A DNA stretch of 49,377 nt, taken from contig CAIXED010000080.1 in assembly GCA_903918375.1 (NCBI GenBank), forward strand, positions 1 to 49,377, in the 5' to 3' direction. This document shows positions 34,344-42,429 of the stretch, piece by piece (positions within the stretch are counted from its first letter, which is position 1; each line of letters opens with the position of its first letter). The translations under genes and the position numbers were made by a program. The DNA comes from an uncultured Pseudomonadota bacterium (GTDB lineage Bacteria; Pseudomonadota; Gammaproteobacteria; Methylococcales; Methylomonadaceae). The notes beneath the pieces were generated by a model. That model saw only the letters and a list, made by a program, of their open reading frames with translations, was not told the origin of the DNA and did not search any database.

Positions 34344-36251
34344 TTATTTTCTGTCCGTAATTTCGTTTTTCAAACGTTCAATTAGCTGATTCAAGGACAG
34401 ACTTCCAAGATCTTCGCCCTGCTGGGTACGCACCGCCACAGTTTGATTTTCTAGCTCTTTGTCACCCGTAATTAATTGATACGGAACACGTTGCATAGAA
34501 TGTTCGCGGATTTTAAAGCCTATCTTCTCATTTCTCAAGTCAATTTTGACTCTAAAGCCTTGTTTTTCAAGTTCAAGCCGGATCTGTTCAGCATATTCAG
34601 CTTGGCGATCAGTGATATTCATAATCACTAATTGCACCGGTGCCAACCACAATGGGAAGTTGCCGGCATGTTGCTCAATCAAAATCCCGATGAATCGCTC
34701 CAGAGAACCTAAAATCGCTCTATGCAACATAACAGGCACATGGCGGGCACTGTCTTCACCAATATAAGCCGCACTGAGTCTATCTGGCATTGAGAAATCG
34801 ACTTGAATCGTGCCGCATTGCCAAACGCGACCAATACAATCTTTCAAAGAAAACTCAATTTTCGGACCGTAAAACGCACCTTCACCTGGTTGCAATTGCC
34901 AATCCAAACCTTTGTTATTTAAAGCCAGCTCTAAAGCATTTTCAGCTTTATCCCAAACCGCATCATCACCTACCCGATTTTCTGGACGGGTTGATAACTT
35001 GATAATGACATCTTCAAAACCAAAATCTTTATAAACCTCGAACAACAAATCAATAAATGTTGATACTTCATCTTGAATTTGATCTTCGGTACAAAAAATA
35101 TGCGCATCGTCTTGAACGAAGTTTCTGACTCGCATCAAACCGTGCAAAGTACCTGATGGCTCGTTACGATGACAAGAACCAAATTCAGCAAGACGAACCG
35201 GTAAATCGCGGTAACTCTTGATGCCTTGGTTATAAATTTGAATATGACAGGGACAGTTCATCGGTTTAACCGCGTAATCGCGACTTTCCGAATGAGTAGT
35301 AAAAATCATGTCACCAAACTTATCCCAGTGGCCTGACTTTTCCCATAAAGTACGATCAACGATTTGCGGTGTTTTAACTTCGCTATAACCGTTAACTCTT
35401 AATTTTTGGCGAATATATTGCTCAACTTGTTGATAAATCGCCCAGCCTTTTTCATGCCAAAACACCATGCCTGGCGCTTCTTCTTGCGAATGAAATAAGT
35501 CTAAAGCTTTACCAATTTTGCGATGATCACGCTTTTCGGCTTCTTCTAAACGATGCAGATAAGCCGCTAATTCTTTACTATCAGCCCATGCTGTACCGTA
35601 AATGCGTTGTAACATTTCGTTTTTAGCATCACCGCGCCAGTAAGCGCCAGCAATTTTCATTAATTTGAAGGCTTTAATTTTACCGGTACTCGGCACATGA
35701 GGGCCGCGGCATAAATCAGTAAAATCACCTTGTTGGTACAAAGACAACGCTTGGCCTGCAGGAATCGAGGCAATAATTTCGGCTTTGTATTTTTCGCCTA
35801 GTCCTTCAAAAAAGCTAACCGCTTCATCTCTGGATAATAATGAACGATTAACTTCAATATCCTGAGCGGCTAATTCTTGCATTCTTTTTTCAATTGCCGC
35901 CAAGTCTTCTGGCGTAAAAGAACGTTCGTAGGAAAAGTCGTAATAGAAACCGTTTTCGATCACAGGCCCGATAGTGACCTGTGCAGAAGGAAATAATTGT
36001 TTTACAGCTTGCGCCAATAAATGCGCGGTGGAATGACGAATAACATCAACGCCTTCTTCGTCTTTTGCGGTAATGATTTGTAGACTAGCATCATTATCAA
36101 TCAGAGTGCTGGCATCAACTAACTCACCGTTGATTTTGCCTGCCAAAGTTGCTTTAGCCAAACCGGCACCAATAGATTTAGCAACATCCATTACAGTAAT
36201 GGCTTGATCGAATTGACGCTGAGAACCGTCAGGAAGAGTAATTACAGGCAT
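34344..36251 (-). CDS. thrS: Threonine-tRNA ligase
   Basis: A 635-residue class II synthetase. Domains: TGS ([14 protein letters not shown]), editing domain with [11 protein letters not shown] and CRGPHV, catalytic core with zinc-site Cys in KPMNCPCH, motif 2 ([10 protein letters not shown]) and motif 3 ([15 protein letters not shown]), and an anticodon-binding C-terminus. ATG 36251 matches the universal [10 protein letters not shown] start; a GTG four codons upstream is possible. A strong terminator for tRNA-Val ends about 14 nt upstream, so the thrS promoter or read-through must cross a very short region. Confidence 0.97.
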   Translation of the reverse strand: MPVITLPDGSQRQFDQAITVMDVAKSIGAGLAKATLAGKINGELVDASTLIDNDASLQIITAKDEEGVDVIRHSTAHLLAQAVKQLFPSAQVTIGPVIENGFYYDFSYERSFTPEDLAAIEKRMQELAAQDIEVNRSLLSRDEAVSFFEGLGEKYKAEIIASIPAGQALSLYQQGDFTDLCRGPHVPSTGKIKAFKLMKIAGAYWRGDAKNEMLQRIYGTAWADSKELAAYLHRLEEAEKRDHRKIGKALDLFHSQEEAPGMVFWHEKGWAIYQQVEQYIRQKLRVNGYSEVKTPQIVDRTLWEKSGHWDKFGDMIFTTHSESRDYAVKPMNCPCHIQIYNQGIKSYRDLPVRLAEFGSCHRNEPSGTLHGLMRVRNFVQDDAHIFCTEDQIQDEVSTFIDLLFEVYKDFGFEDVIIKLSTRPENRVGDDAVWDKAENALELALNNKGLDWQLQPGEGAFYGPKIEFSLKDCIGRVWQCGTIQVDFSMPDRLSAAYIGEDSARHVPVMLHRAILGSLERFIGILIEQHAGNFPLWLAPVQLVIMNITDRQAEYAEQIRLELEKQGFRVKIDLRNEKIGFKIREHSMQRVPYQLITGDKELENQTVAVRTQQGEDLGSLSLNQLIERLKNEITDRK

Positions 36252-36264
36252 TTTCGATTCCACA

Positions 36265-36291
36265 ATAAAAAAAGCACCGCATTGCGGTGCT
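36265..36291 (-). terminator. Rho-independent terminator between tRNA-Val and thrS
   Basis: On the minus strand AGCACCGC and GCGGTGCT (36273-36280 and 36284-36291 in plus coordinates) form an 8-bp stem with a 3-nt loop, followed by a T-run. It would end the tRNA-Val transcript or attenuate thrS. Confidence 0.8.
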
Positions 36292-36300
36292 TTATATGTT

Positions 36301-36377
36301 TGGTAGGCACGAGTGGACTCGAACCACCGACCCCCACCATGTCAAGGTGGTGCTCTAACCAACTGAGCTACGCGCCT
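36301..36377 (-). tRNA. tRNA-Val (anticodon GAC)
   Basis: A 77-nt tRNA on the minus strand with encoded CCA. Acceptor arms AGGCGCG and CGTGCCT pair. The D-arm is GCTCAGTTGGTTAGAGC, the anticodon stem CCACC/GGTGG with loop TTGACAT (GAC), and the T-loop TTCGAGT. The anticodon arm is essentially identical to E. coli tRNA-Val(GAC). Confidence 0.95.
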
Positions 36378-36436
36378 AAAGTCTATCTATCGTTCGAGCC
36401 GCAAATTATAACTGATAAACCCACTTATGCAAGCTT

Positions 36437-37213
36437 TCATTCTTTAGCAATGTCGACAAACCCATGTAATCCACGCTTTGAATCGACAGCCAGCCAATCT
36501 TTTAAGTATTGCAACTGGACTGTAACGTCCAAACCATCCAAACCTTGCTTGTTTTTTAGTCGTCTAAATGCTGATGAAAGCACCTTGTAATCATCACCAA
36601 CAATCCCAGCTCGACGTAAACCGACGATATTCAATCGATAATGTTTGGCGGGTCTACCACCAATCAACATGAACGGAATCACATCCATATTAATCCCAGT
36701 TGTACCTTGCACAATCGCATACGATCCGACTCGGCAAAATTGGTGAACTACAACAGCTCCGCCCATGAAAACGTTATTCCCAACTTCGACAAAGCCACCA
36801 ATCGCGACATTATTAGCAAAGATGGTTTTATTACCCACGGTGCAATCATGCGCAACATGGCTGTTATTCATAAAATAACAATCCGAACCAATGTGCGTTG
36901 CCGATTCGGCAATCGTTGCTCGATGCGCGGTAAAGCCCTCGCGAAATACATTACGATCACCAATTTCCAGCCAAGTTTGAGTTTCAGCTTTAAAACCAAG
37001 ATCCTGAGGCAAGCCACCGAGCACAGCATGAGGATGAAGTACATTAGCCTCGCCCATTTTTACTCGACCATGCACAACAGCATGAGCGCCGATTTGACTG
37101 TTAGCACCAATCACCGCACCTTCCTCAATCACCGCAAAAGGACCAACACTGACGTTTTCGCCAAGTTTAACGTTTGATGCAATATAGGCCGTCGGATGTA
37201 TCAATGCTGTCAT
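36437..37213 (-). CDS. lpxA: LpxA-like acyl-ACP--UDP-N-acetylglucosamine O-acyltransferase
   Basis: A 258-residue left-handed beta-helix protein made of hexapeptide repeats (for example IHPTAYIASNVKLGENVSVG). Catalytic-site features are present: NSHVAHDCTVGN with the His equivalent to His125, HQFCRVG, and the C-terminal helical part (NIVGLRRAGI). It performs the first step of lipid A synthesis. The lpxD-fabZ-lpxA-lpxB context usual in proteobacteria is missing: its neighbours are xerD and tRNA-Val, so it may be a second or relocated copy. It begins 3 nt after xerD stops, suggesting co-transcription. Confidence 0.88.
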   Translation of the reverse strand: MTALIHPTAYIASNVKLGENVSVGPFAVIEEGAVIGANSQIGAHAVVHGRVKMGEANVLHPHAVLGGLPQDLGFKAETQTWLEIGDRNVFREGFTAHRATIAESATHIGSDCYFMNNSHVAHDCTVGNKTIFANNVAIGGFVEVGNNVFMGGAVVVHQFCRVGSYAIVQGTTGINMDVIPFMLIGGRPAKHYRLNIVGLRRAGIVGDDYKVLSSAFRRLKNKQGLDGLDVTVQLQYLKDWLAVDSKRGLHGFVDIAKE

Positions 37214-37216
37214 GTA

Positions 37217-38104
37217 TTAACCTCTTGGATGAAATTGGCTATGTAATTCTTTTAGCCGTTGCTGAGCAATATGTGTGTAAATTTGGGTTGTGGATAAATC
37301 CGAATGTCCTAATAAAAGCTGCACAACCCGCAAATCCGCGCCATGATTAAGCAAATGCGTAGCGAATGCATGACGTAAAGTGTGGGGCGACAAGTGTTTA
37401 TCAATACCCGCCTGCTTGGCATAGCGCTTGATAATATGCCAAAAAGCTTGTCGCGTCATACTAGAACCGCGATTAGTGACGAATAAATAATCGCTTTGCC
37501 GAGCACCGAGTATCATTGGTCTTGCCTGATTTAGATAACGTTCCAACCAATCCATCGCCTCTTCACCAACTGGCACCAAGCGTTCTTTCTCGCCTTTACC
37601 AACCACTCTAAGACAACCTTGGCGGAAATTAACTTGTTGAAAACTCAACTCAACTAACTCCGACACCCGTAACCCGGTAGCGTACAACAACTCAAGCATA
37701 GCCCTATCTCTAAACCCTAAGACACTCACAATTTCCGGTGCTTGTATCAGTAATTCCACATCATTTTCTGACAGGGACTCTGGCAATGCAGGCGCCAATC
37801 GTGGCGCATCAATTAACTCACAGGGATCGGAGTGAATTAAACCTTCTCGCAATAAATAACCATAAAAGCGTTTTAAACTCGAGAGTATGCGAGCAACAGA
37901 GCGCTTAGACATCCCTTGCTGCTTTCGATAGACAAAGAACTGATTAATGTCTTGCTGCTCGACACTGAATAAATCTCTAGCTTCCAACCATTTATCGAAT
38001 TGCTTCAGATCGCTACCGTAAGCCGACAGCGTATTATCGCTTAAGCCAAATTCAAGCCAAAGCGCATTCAAGAAACTATCAATAGTTTTTGCTGATCCAG
38101 CCAC
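37217..38104 (-). CDS. xerD: Site-specific tyrosine recombinase XerD
   Basis: A 295-residue recombinase with an N-terminal SAM-like core-binding domain (~8-90) and a C-terminal catalytic domain. Catalytic residues are visible: Arg in TGLRVSEL, Lys in VGKGEKERLVP, His-x-x-Arg in SPHTLRHAFATHLL, His in LLGHSDLSTTQIYTH and the nucleophilic Tyr there. With XerC it resolves chromosome dimers at dif. XerD rather than XerC is chosen from overall motif similarity; this is likely but not certain. Confidence 0.9.
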   Translation of the reverse strand: MAGSAKTIDSFLNALWLEFGLSDNTLSAYGSDLKQFDKWLEARDLFSVEQQDINQFFVYRKQQGMSKRSVARILSSLKRFYGYLLREGLIHSDPCELIDAPRLAPALPESLSENDVELLIQAPEIVSVLGFRDRAMLELLYATGLRVSELVELSFQQVNFRQGCLRVVGKGEKERLVPVGEEAMDWLERYLNQARPMILGARQSDYLFVTNRGSSMTRQAFWHIIKRYAKQAGIDKHLSPHTLRHAFATHLLNHGADLRVVQLLLGHSDLSTTQIYTHIAQQRLKELHSQFHPRG

Positions 38105-38128
38105 GCTATCACCCTGTTTCTATTGACC

Positions 38129-38159
38129 AAAAAAAAGGCAGCTAAAAGCCGCCTTTTTT
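38129..38159 (-). terminator. Rho-independent terminator after rplS
   Basis: On the minus strand GGCGGC and GCTGCC pair (one G-U) around TTTTA and are followed by a run of eight T. It ends the rpsP-rimM-trmD-rplS transcript before xerD. Confidence 0.8.
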
Positions 38160-38197
38160 GCTCTGGTTTGTTATGACAACAAACCAAATAACACTTA

Positions 38198-38545
38198 TTA
38201 AGAAAGTTTTTCTTTAATACGTGCTGCTTTACCTGTCAAATCACGCAAGTAGTAAAGTTTCGCGCGACGCACATCACCACGACGTTTAACTTCAATACCG
38301 CCAATAGCTGGGCTGTGAGTTTGGAAAACACGTTCAACACCAACGCCGTGTGAAATTTTTCTAACGGTAAACGCAGAATTTAAGCCACGGTTACGTTTTG
38401 CAATAACAACACCTTCGAAAGCCTGTAAACGTTCTTTTGTGCCTTCAACAACGCGCACTTGAACAACAACAGTATCACCAGGACCAAAACTTGGTACATC
38501 TTGTTTTAGCTGCGCTGCTTCCAATTCTTGAATAATTTTACTCAT
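38198..38545 (-). CDS. rplS: 50S ribosomal protein L19
   Basis: A 115-residue protein with [40 protein letters not shown] and [19 protein letters not shown], all standard for L19 at the 30S-50S interface. ATG 38545 has AGGGTG 5 nt upstream and overlaps the 3' end of trmD by 8 nt, pointing to coupled translation. It is the last gene of the rpsP operon. Confidence 0.97.
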   Translation of the reverse strand: MSKIIQELEAAQLKQDVPSFGPGDTVVVQVRVVEGTKERLQAFEGVVIAKRNRGLNSAFTVRKISHGVGVERVFQTHSPAIGGIEVKRRGDVRRAKLYYLRDLTGKAARIKEKLS

Positions 38546-39299
38546 TACCACACCCTAATTGATCAACTTCTGTTTTAAATTTTCTAAGCAAAGCGTCTTG
38601 CTCTGCAGTTAATTGTATTTTTTCCAGCAAATCTGGCCGCCTTAACCAAGTTCGACCTAGCGATTGCTTCATTCGCCAACGCTTGATTTCCGCATGATTC
38701 CCACCCAATAAGACCTCTGGTACTGCACCAAAATCAGCCTGTTCTGGCCGAGTATAGTGAGGGCAATCTAATAAGCCATCGTAATGCGAATCTTGTTTTG
38801 CCGAATCTTCATCACCAAGAACACCGGGGATTAACCTTGTTACTGCATCAATAATGATTAATGCAGCCAATTCACCACCGCTAATAACATAATCACCTAA
38901 AGACCATTCTTCATCGCAGACATTCTGGATAAAGCGCTCATCGATACCTTCGTAGCGACCGGCAATTAAAATCAATTGTTCAGACTGACTGGCTTCTTGC
39001 AATAGTTGCTGGGAAATTAACTTACCCTGCGGACTTAAACAAATAACCCGACAAGACCCTGCCTGATTTTGTTGCTTAGCTTGATTAACCGCATCAAGCA
39101 AAGGCTGATATTTCATCACCATCCCAGGACCACCGCCATAAGGACGATCATCGACTGTTCGGTGTTTATCGTGAGTGTAATCTCGAGGATTCCACACCGA
39201 TAAATTAACAATACCTTGATCTATCGCCTTACCCGTGACGCCGTAACTAGCGCCATCAAGCACCATTTCTGGAAACAGACTGACAACATCAAAACGCAT
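38538..39299 (-). CDS. trmD: tRNA (guanine-N1-)-methyltransferase
   Basis: A 253-residue SPOUT methyltransferase that methylates G37 of tRNAs reading CNN codons, preventing frameshifts. Motifs: [50 protein letters not shown] and [10 protein letters not shown]. The start is taken as ATG 39299 ([12 protein letters not shown]), fitting the family; a TTG two codons earlier is the alternative. It follows rimM by 8 nt. Confidence 0.97.
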   Translation of the reverse strand: MRFDVVSLFPEMVLDGASYGVTGKAIDQGIVNLSVWNPRDYTHDKHRTVDDRPYGGGPGMVMKYQPLLDAVNQAKQQNQAGSCRVICLSPQGKLISQQLLQEASQSEQLILIAGRYEGIDERFIQNVCDEEWSLGDYVISGGELAALIIIDAVTRLIPGVLGDEDSAKQDSHYDGLLDCPHYTRPEQADFGAVPEVLLGGNHAEIKRWRMKQSLGRTWLRRPDLLEKIQLTAEQDALLRKFKTEVDQLGCGNE

Positions 39300-39307
39300 C
39301 GTCAAAA

Positions 39308-39817
39308 CTAGAAATCAGGATCCCAATCGACAACAAGCAACTGGTTGGCTAAATCTACTTTTAGAACTGTTTGTGGCTGCAGAAAAGGAATTAAGCGCTC
39401 CACTTCACCATCAACCACCACCAACACATCATTGGCACCAGTTTCTAGCAAGTGATCAACTTTACCTAGCTTGACACCTAAATTGGTTTCAACCTCAAGA
39501 CCCACCAAATCAACCCAATAATACTCATCGGCTTTTGGTTTTGGCAGCTGCTCTCGTTTGATTGAAATAGTCCAACCAATCAAAGCAAATGCTTGATCTC
39601 GATCACTAACACCTTCAAGCTCGGCTACAACAAGATGACCTTGTCGCTGCCCGCCAACCACTTTCAGCTCTTTGATTTGGTTATTTTTCTGCAACAACCA
39701 TGGCGAATATCGCAAAATATTTTCGCGAGGCTGAGTAAAAGAAAACACTTTTACCCCACCCTTTACGCCAAAAACGCCGGAAATTTCTCCAGCGCTTATG
39801 TAATCATCGTTAGCCAA
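39308..39817 (-). CDS. rimM: Ribosome maturation factor RimM
   Basis: A 169-residue 16S processing factor with an N-terminal RimM domain ([20 protein letters not shown]) and a C-terminal PRC-barrel domain ([16 protein letters not shown], ...[15 protein letters not shown]). It binds S19 during assembly of the 30S head. The start appears to be TTG 39817, since no in-frame ATG lies between the rpsP stop and the conserved region; it lies 5 nt after rpsP, so translation is probably coupled. Confidence 0.95.
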   Translation of the reverse strand: MANDDYISAGEISGVFGVKGGVKVFSFTQPRENILRYSPWLLQKNNQIKELKVVGGQRQGHLVVAELEGVSDRDQAFALIGWTISIKREQLPKPKADEYYWVDLVGLEVETNLGVKLGKVDHLLETGANDVLVVVDGEVERLIPFLQPQTVLKVDLANQLLVVDWDPDF

Positions 39818-39822
39818 GTTGC

Positions 39823-40077
39823 TTATGCAGCTACAGCTTTGCTAGCGTCTTTGATTAATTTAGCAACGCGATCAGTTGGTTGAGCACCATTGCTTTTCCA
39901 ATATTGGACGCGCTCGCTATCCAAAACTAATCTTTGCTCTGCGCCACGGGCTAGAGGGTTGAAAAAACCAACGCGCTCAATGTAACGACCATCACGGCTG
40001 TTTCTGCTGTCTGTAACCACAACATGATAAAAAGGACGATTTTTAGCGCCGCCTCTGGACAAACGAATGCTTACCAT
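39823..40077 (-). CDS. rpsP: 30S ribosomal protein S16
   Basis: An 84-residue protein with [40 protein letters not shown] and the [15 protein letters not shown] motif, all S16 hallmarks. It is first in the rpsP-rimM-trmD-rplS operon, with the ffh gene 77 nt upstream on the same strand. Confidence 0.98.
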   Translation of the reverse strand: MVSIRLSRGGAKNRPFYHVVVTDSRNSRDGRYIERVGFFNPLARGAEQRLVLDSERVQYWKSNGAQPTDRVAKLIKDASKAVAA

Positions 40078-40154
40078 TTGAATACCTTATAAAACATTTA
40101 ATCTAAATTTAATCTGACTATTCTACGCAATTTTTCGCATAAGTGAAGGAAAAA

Positions 40155-41510
40155 TTACACCCGCATACCGCGCATATTACTTTTCAGCCCACGCATCATA
40201 TTCGCAACATTGCCTTTGCTGAATTTTTTCATCATTTTTTCCATCATCTGATGCTGTTTCAAGATGCGGTTAACCGCTTGAATATCTTGACCACAACCTG
40301 CCGCAATCCGTTGTTTGCGATTGCCTTTAATCAAATCAGGAAAACGTCTTTCTTGCGGCGTCATTGAGTTAATCACCGCGATTTGACGAATCAAATCCCT
40401 ATCATTAACTTTTTCTTTAACGCTTTTTGAAATATTGCCCATACCAGGCAATTTATCCATCATGGCGCTAATTCCGCCCATGTTTTGCATTTGCTCTAAC
40501 TGCTCTTTCAAATCATTAAGATCGAAAGACTTGCCTTTTTGGATCTTTTTAGCCAATTGCTCGGCTTTTTTCTTATCGACTTTTTGCTCAATATCTTCAA
40601 TAAGCGACAACACATCGCCCATACCCAAAATACGTGAAGCCAGTCGATCTGGATGAAACGGCTCTAAAGCATCAGTTTTTTCACCAACACCGATAAATTT
40701 AATCGGCTTACCGGTAATTTGACGAATCGATAACGCTGCCCCGCCACGCGCATCACCATCGGCTTTGGTTAATACCACACCGGTTAATGGCAAAGCATCA
40801 TGAAAGGCTTTTGCAGTATTCGCCGCATCTTGCCCGGTCATGCTATCGACCACAAACAAAGTCTCAATCGGCTTAATTGCCGCATGTAAGGCTTTAATTT
40901 CGGTCATCATCTCGTCATCGACATGCAAACGACCCGCTGTATCGACAATCAAAACATCAATAAACTGACGCTTAGCCGCTTCAACCGCACGATTAACAAT
41001 ATCAACCGGATTCTCAGAAACATCGCTTTCAAAAAACTTCAAGCCAACATCATTAGCCAAAGTTTCTAATTGCTTAATCGCTGCTGGACGATAAACGTCA
41101 ACACTGACCACACCGACTTTTTTCTTTTTCTTTTCTTTAAGATGGCGACCTAATTTAGCAACGGTGGTGGTTTTACCCGCCCCTTGCAAACCAGCCATCA
41201 ACACAATCGCAGGTGGATTGGTACGAAGATTTAACTCTTCATTAGCAGAGCCCATAACTCGGACTAACTCGCCCTGCACGATCTTAATCAATGCTTGACC
41301 AGGCGATAAGCTAGTTTGGACTTCTTGCCCCAAGGCACGCTCAGAAACTTGAGCAATAAAATCAGTCACTACCGGCAAAGCAACATCAGCCTCTAACAAG
41401 GCCATTCGCACTTCGCGCAAAGTTTCCTGAATATTAGCCTCGGTTAAACGACCTTGGCCTTTTAGTTTTTTAAGGGTTCCGCTAAGGCGGTCTGTTAAAT
41501 TATCGAACAT
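40155..41510 (-). CDS. ffh: Signal recognition particle protein (SRP54)
   Basis: A 451-residue SRP GTPase: N-domain helical bundle (1-85), G-domain with P-loop GLQGAGKTTTVAKLG, DTAGR, TKADGDARGG, and C-terminal methionine-rich M-domain (MTPQERRF, MMEKMMKKF, NMMRGLKSNMRG). With 4.5S RNA it targets inner-membrane proteins to FtsY and SecYEG. It lies upstream of rpsP as in many gammaproteobacteria and diverges from the ypjD-like gene. Confidence 0.97.
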   Translation of the reverse strand: MFDNLTDRLSGTLKKLKGQGRLTEANIQETLREVRMALLEADVALPVVTDFIAQVSERALGQEVQTSLSPGQALIKIVQGELVRVMGSANEELNLRTNPPAIVLMAGLQGAGKTTTVAKLGRHLKEKKKKKVGVVSVDVYRPAAIKQLETLANDVGLKFFESDVSENPVDIVNRAVEAAKRQFIDVLIVDTAGRLHVDDEMMTEIKALHAAIKPIETLFVVDSMTGQDAANTAKAFHDALPLTGVVLTKADGDARGGAALSIRQITGKPIKFIGVGEKTDALEPFHPDRLASRILGMGDVLSLIEDIEQKVDKKKAEQLAKKIQKGKSFDLNDLKEQLEQMQNMGGISAMMDKLPGMGNISKSVKEKVNDRDLIRQIAVINSMTPQERRFPDLIKGNRKQRIAAGCGQDIQAVNRILKQHQMMEKMMKKFSKGNVANMMRGLKSNMRGMRV

Positions 41511-41628
41511 ATCTGCTTCTTTATTTTTCTATGATTGAGGCTGATAGGAACTAACACAAAGAGGTTAGAACAATCGGTTGCCTTAGTTTAACATAAGCCA
41601 ATCACAACGCCTTTTGATTATTCCAACC

Positions 41629-42429
41629 ATGAATACCTTACTCGTCGGACTCCTTGCCGTATCAAGCTATATCAGCGCAGCGGCATTAATGACTAAACAA
41701 CTGCTCAATCAAAACAACCACCACCGACGCGCCATGCAAATTGGCTGGCTAGGCGCAGGCTTTCACAGCCTGTATATGGCATTGATTTTTCAACAATACG
41801 CCGACTTTAATTTCAGCTTTTTTAATGCCGCCGCCTTAGTCAGCTTATTTATCGCCTTGCTGCTGTTATTTGCCGCATTAGATAAGCCGGTCGAAAAATT
41901 GGGCATTGCGATTTTTCCATTGGCGGCCAGCCTAATAGGCTTAGATTTAATTTTTCCCGAACAAGCCCGCTTGCTGGCAACTCACAGCTGGCAAATGAGC
42001 ATCCATGTCTTAACCTCAATCATCGCTTTCAGCCTGCTGAATATTGCCGCCTTACAAGCGATTTTACTCGCTATCCAAGACCAACAACTCCGCAGCCATC
42101 ATCCTAAACACCTGATTTTGGCTTTGCCGCCCTTGCAAGCCATGGAAACTTTATTGTTTCAAATGATAGGCGCTGGCTTAGTATTTTTAACCGTCGCCTT
42201 AGGCAGCGGTTTTTTATTCATCGAAGACTTATTTGCCCAACATTTAGTCCACAAAACCGTGCTATCGATCATCGCTTGGATTATTTTTTCCGGCCTACTC
42301 ATAGGCCGCCTGCGCTACGGTTGGCGTGGTAGCGCGGCAATCCAATGGACTTTAATCGGCTTTGTCCTGTTATTACTGGCTTACTTTGGCAGCAAACTGG
42401 TTTTAGAATTGATTTTGAACAAGGCTTAA
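41629..42429 (+). CDS. ypjD: YpjD-like inner membrane protein (CcsA/cytochrome c assembly family)
   Basis: A 266-residue protein with about eight membrane helices. The region around HSWQMSIHVLTSIIAFSLL and HLVHKTVLSIIAWIIFSGLL holds the conserved histidines of the CcsA/CcmC-like haem-handling fold, and the context next to ffh is the classic YpjD position. Role uncertain: possibly haem or c-type cytochrome related. ATG 41629 is chosen over TTG 41614. Its stop overlaps the stop of the convergent Hsp70-like gene by 3-4 nt. Confidence 0.85.
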   Translation: MNTLLVGLLAVSSYISAAALMTKQLLNQNNHHRRAMQIGWLGAGFHSLYMALIFQQYADFNFSFFNAAALVSLFIALLLLFAALDKPVEKLGIAIFPLAASLIGLDLIFPEQARLLATHSWQMSIHVLTSIIAFSLLNIAALQAILLAIQDQQLRSHHPKHLILALPPLQAMETLLFQMIGAGLVFLTVALGSGFLFIEDLFAQHLVHKTVLSIIAWIIFSGLLIGRLRYGWRGSAAIQWTLIGFVLLLLAYFGSKLVLELILNKA

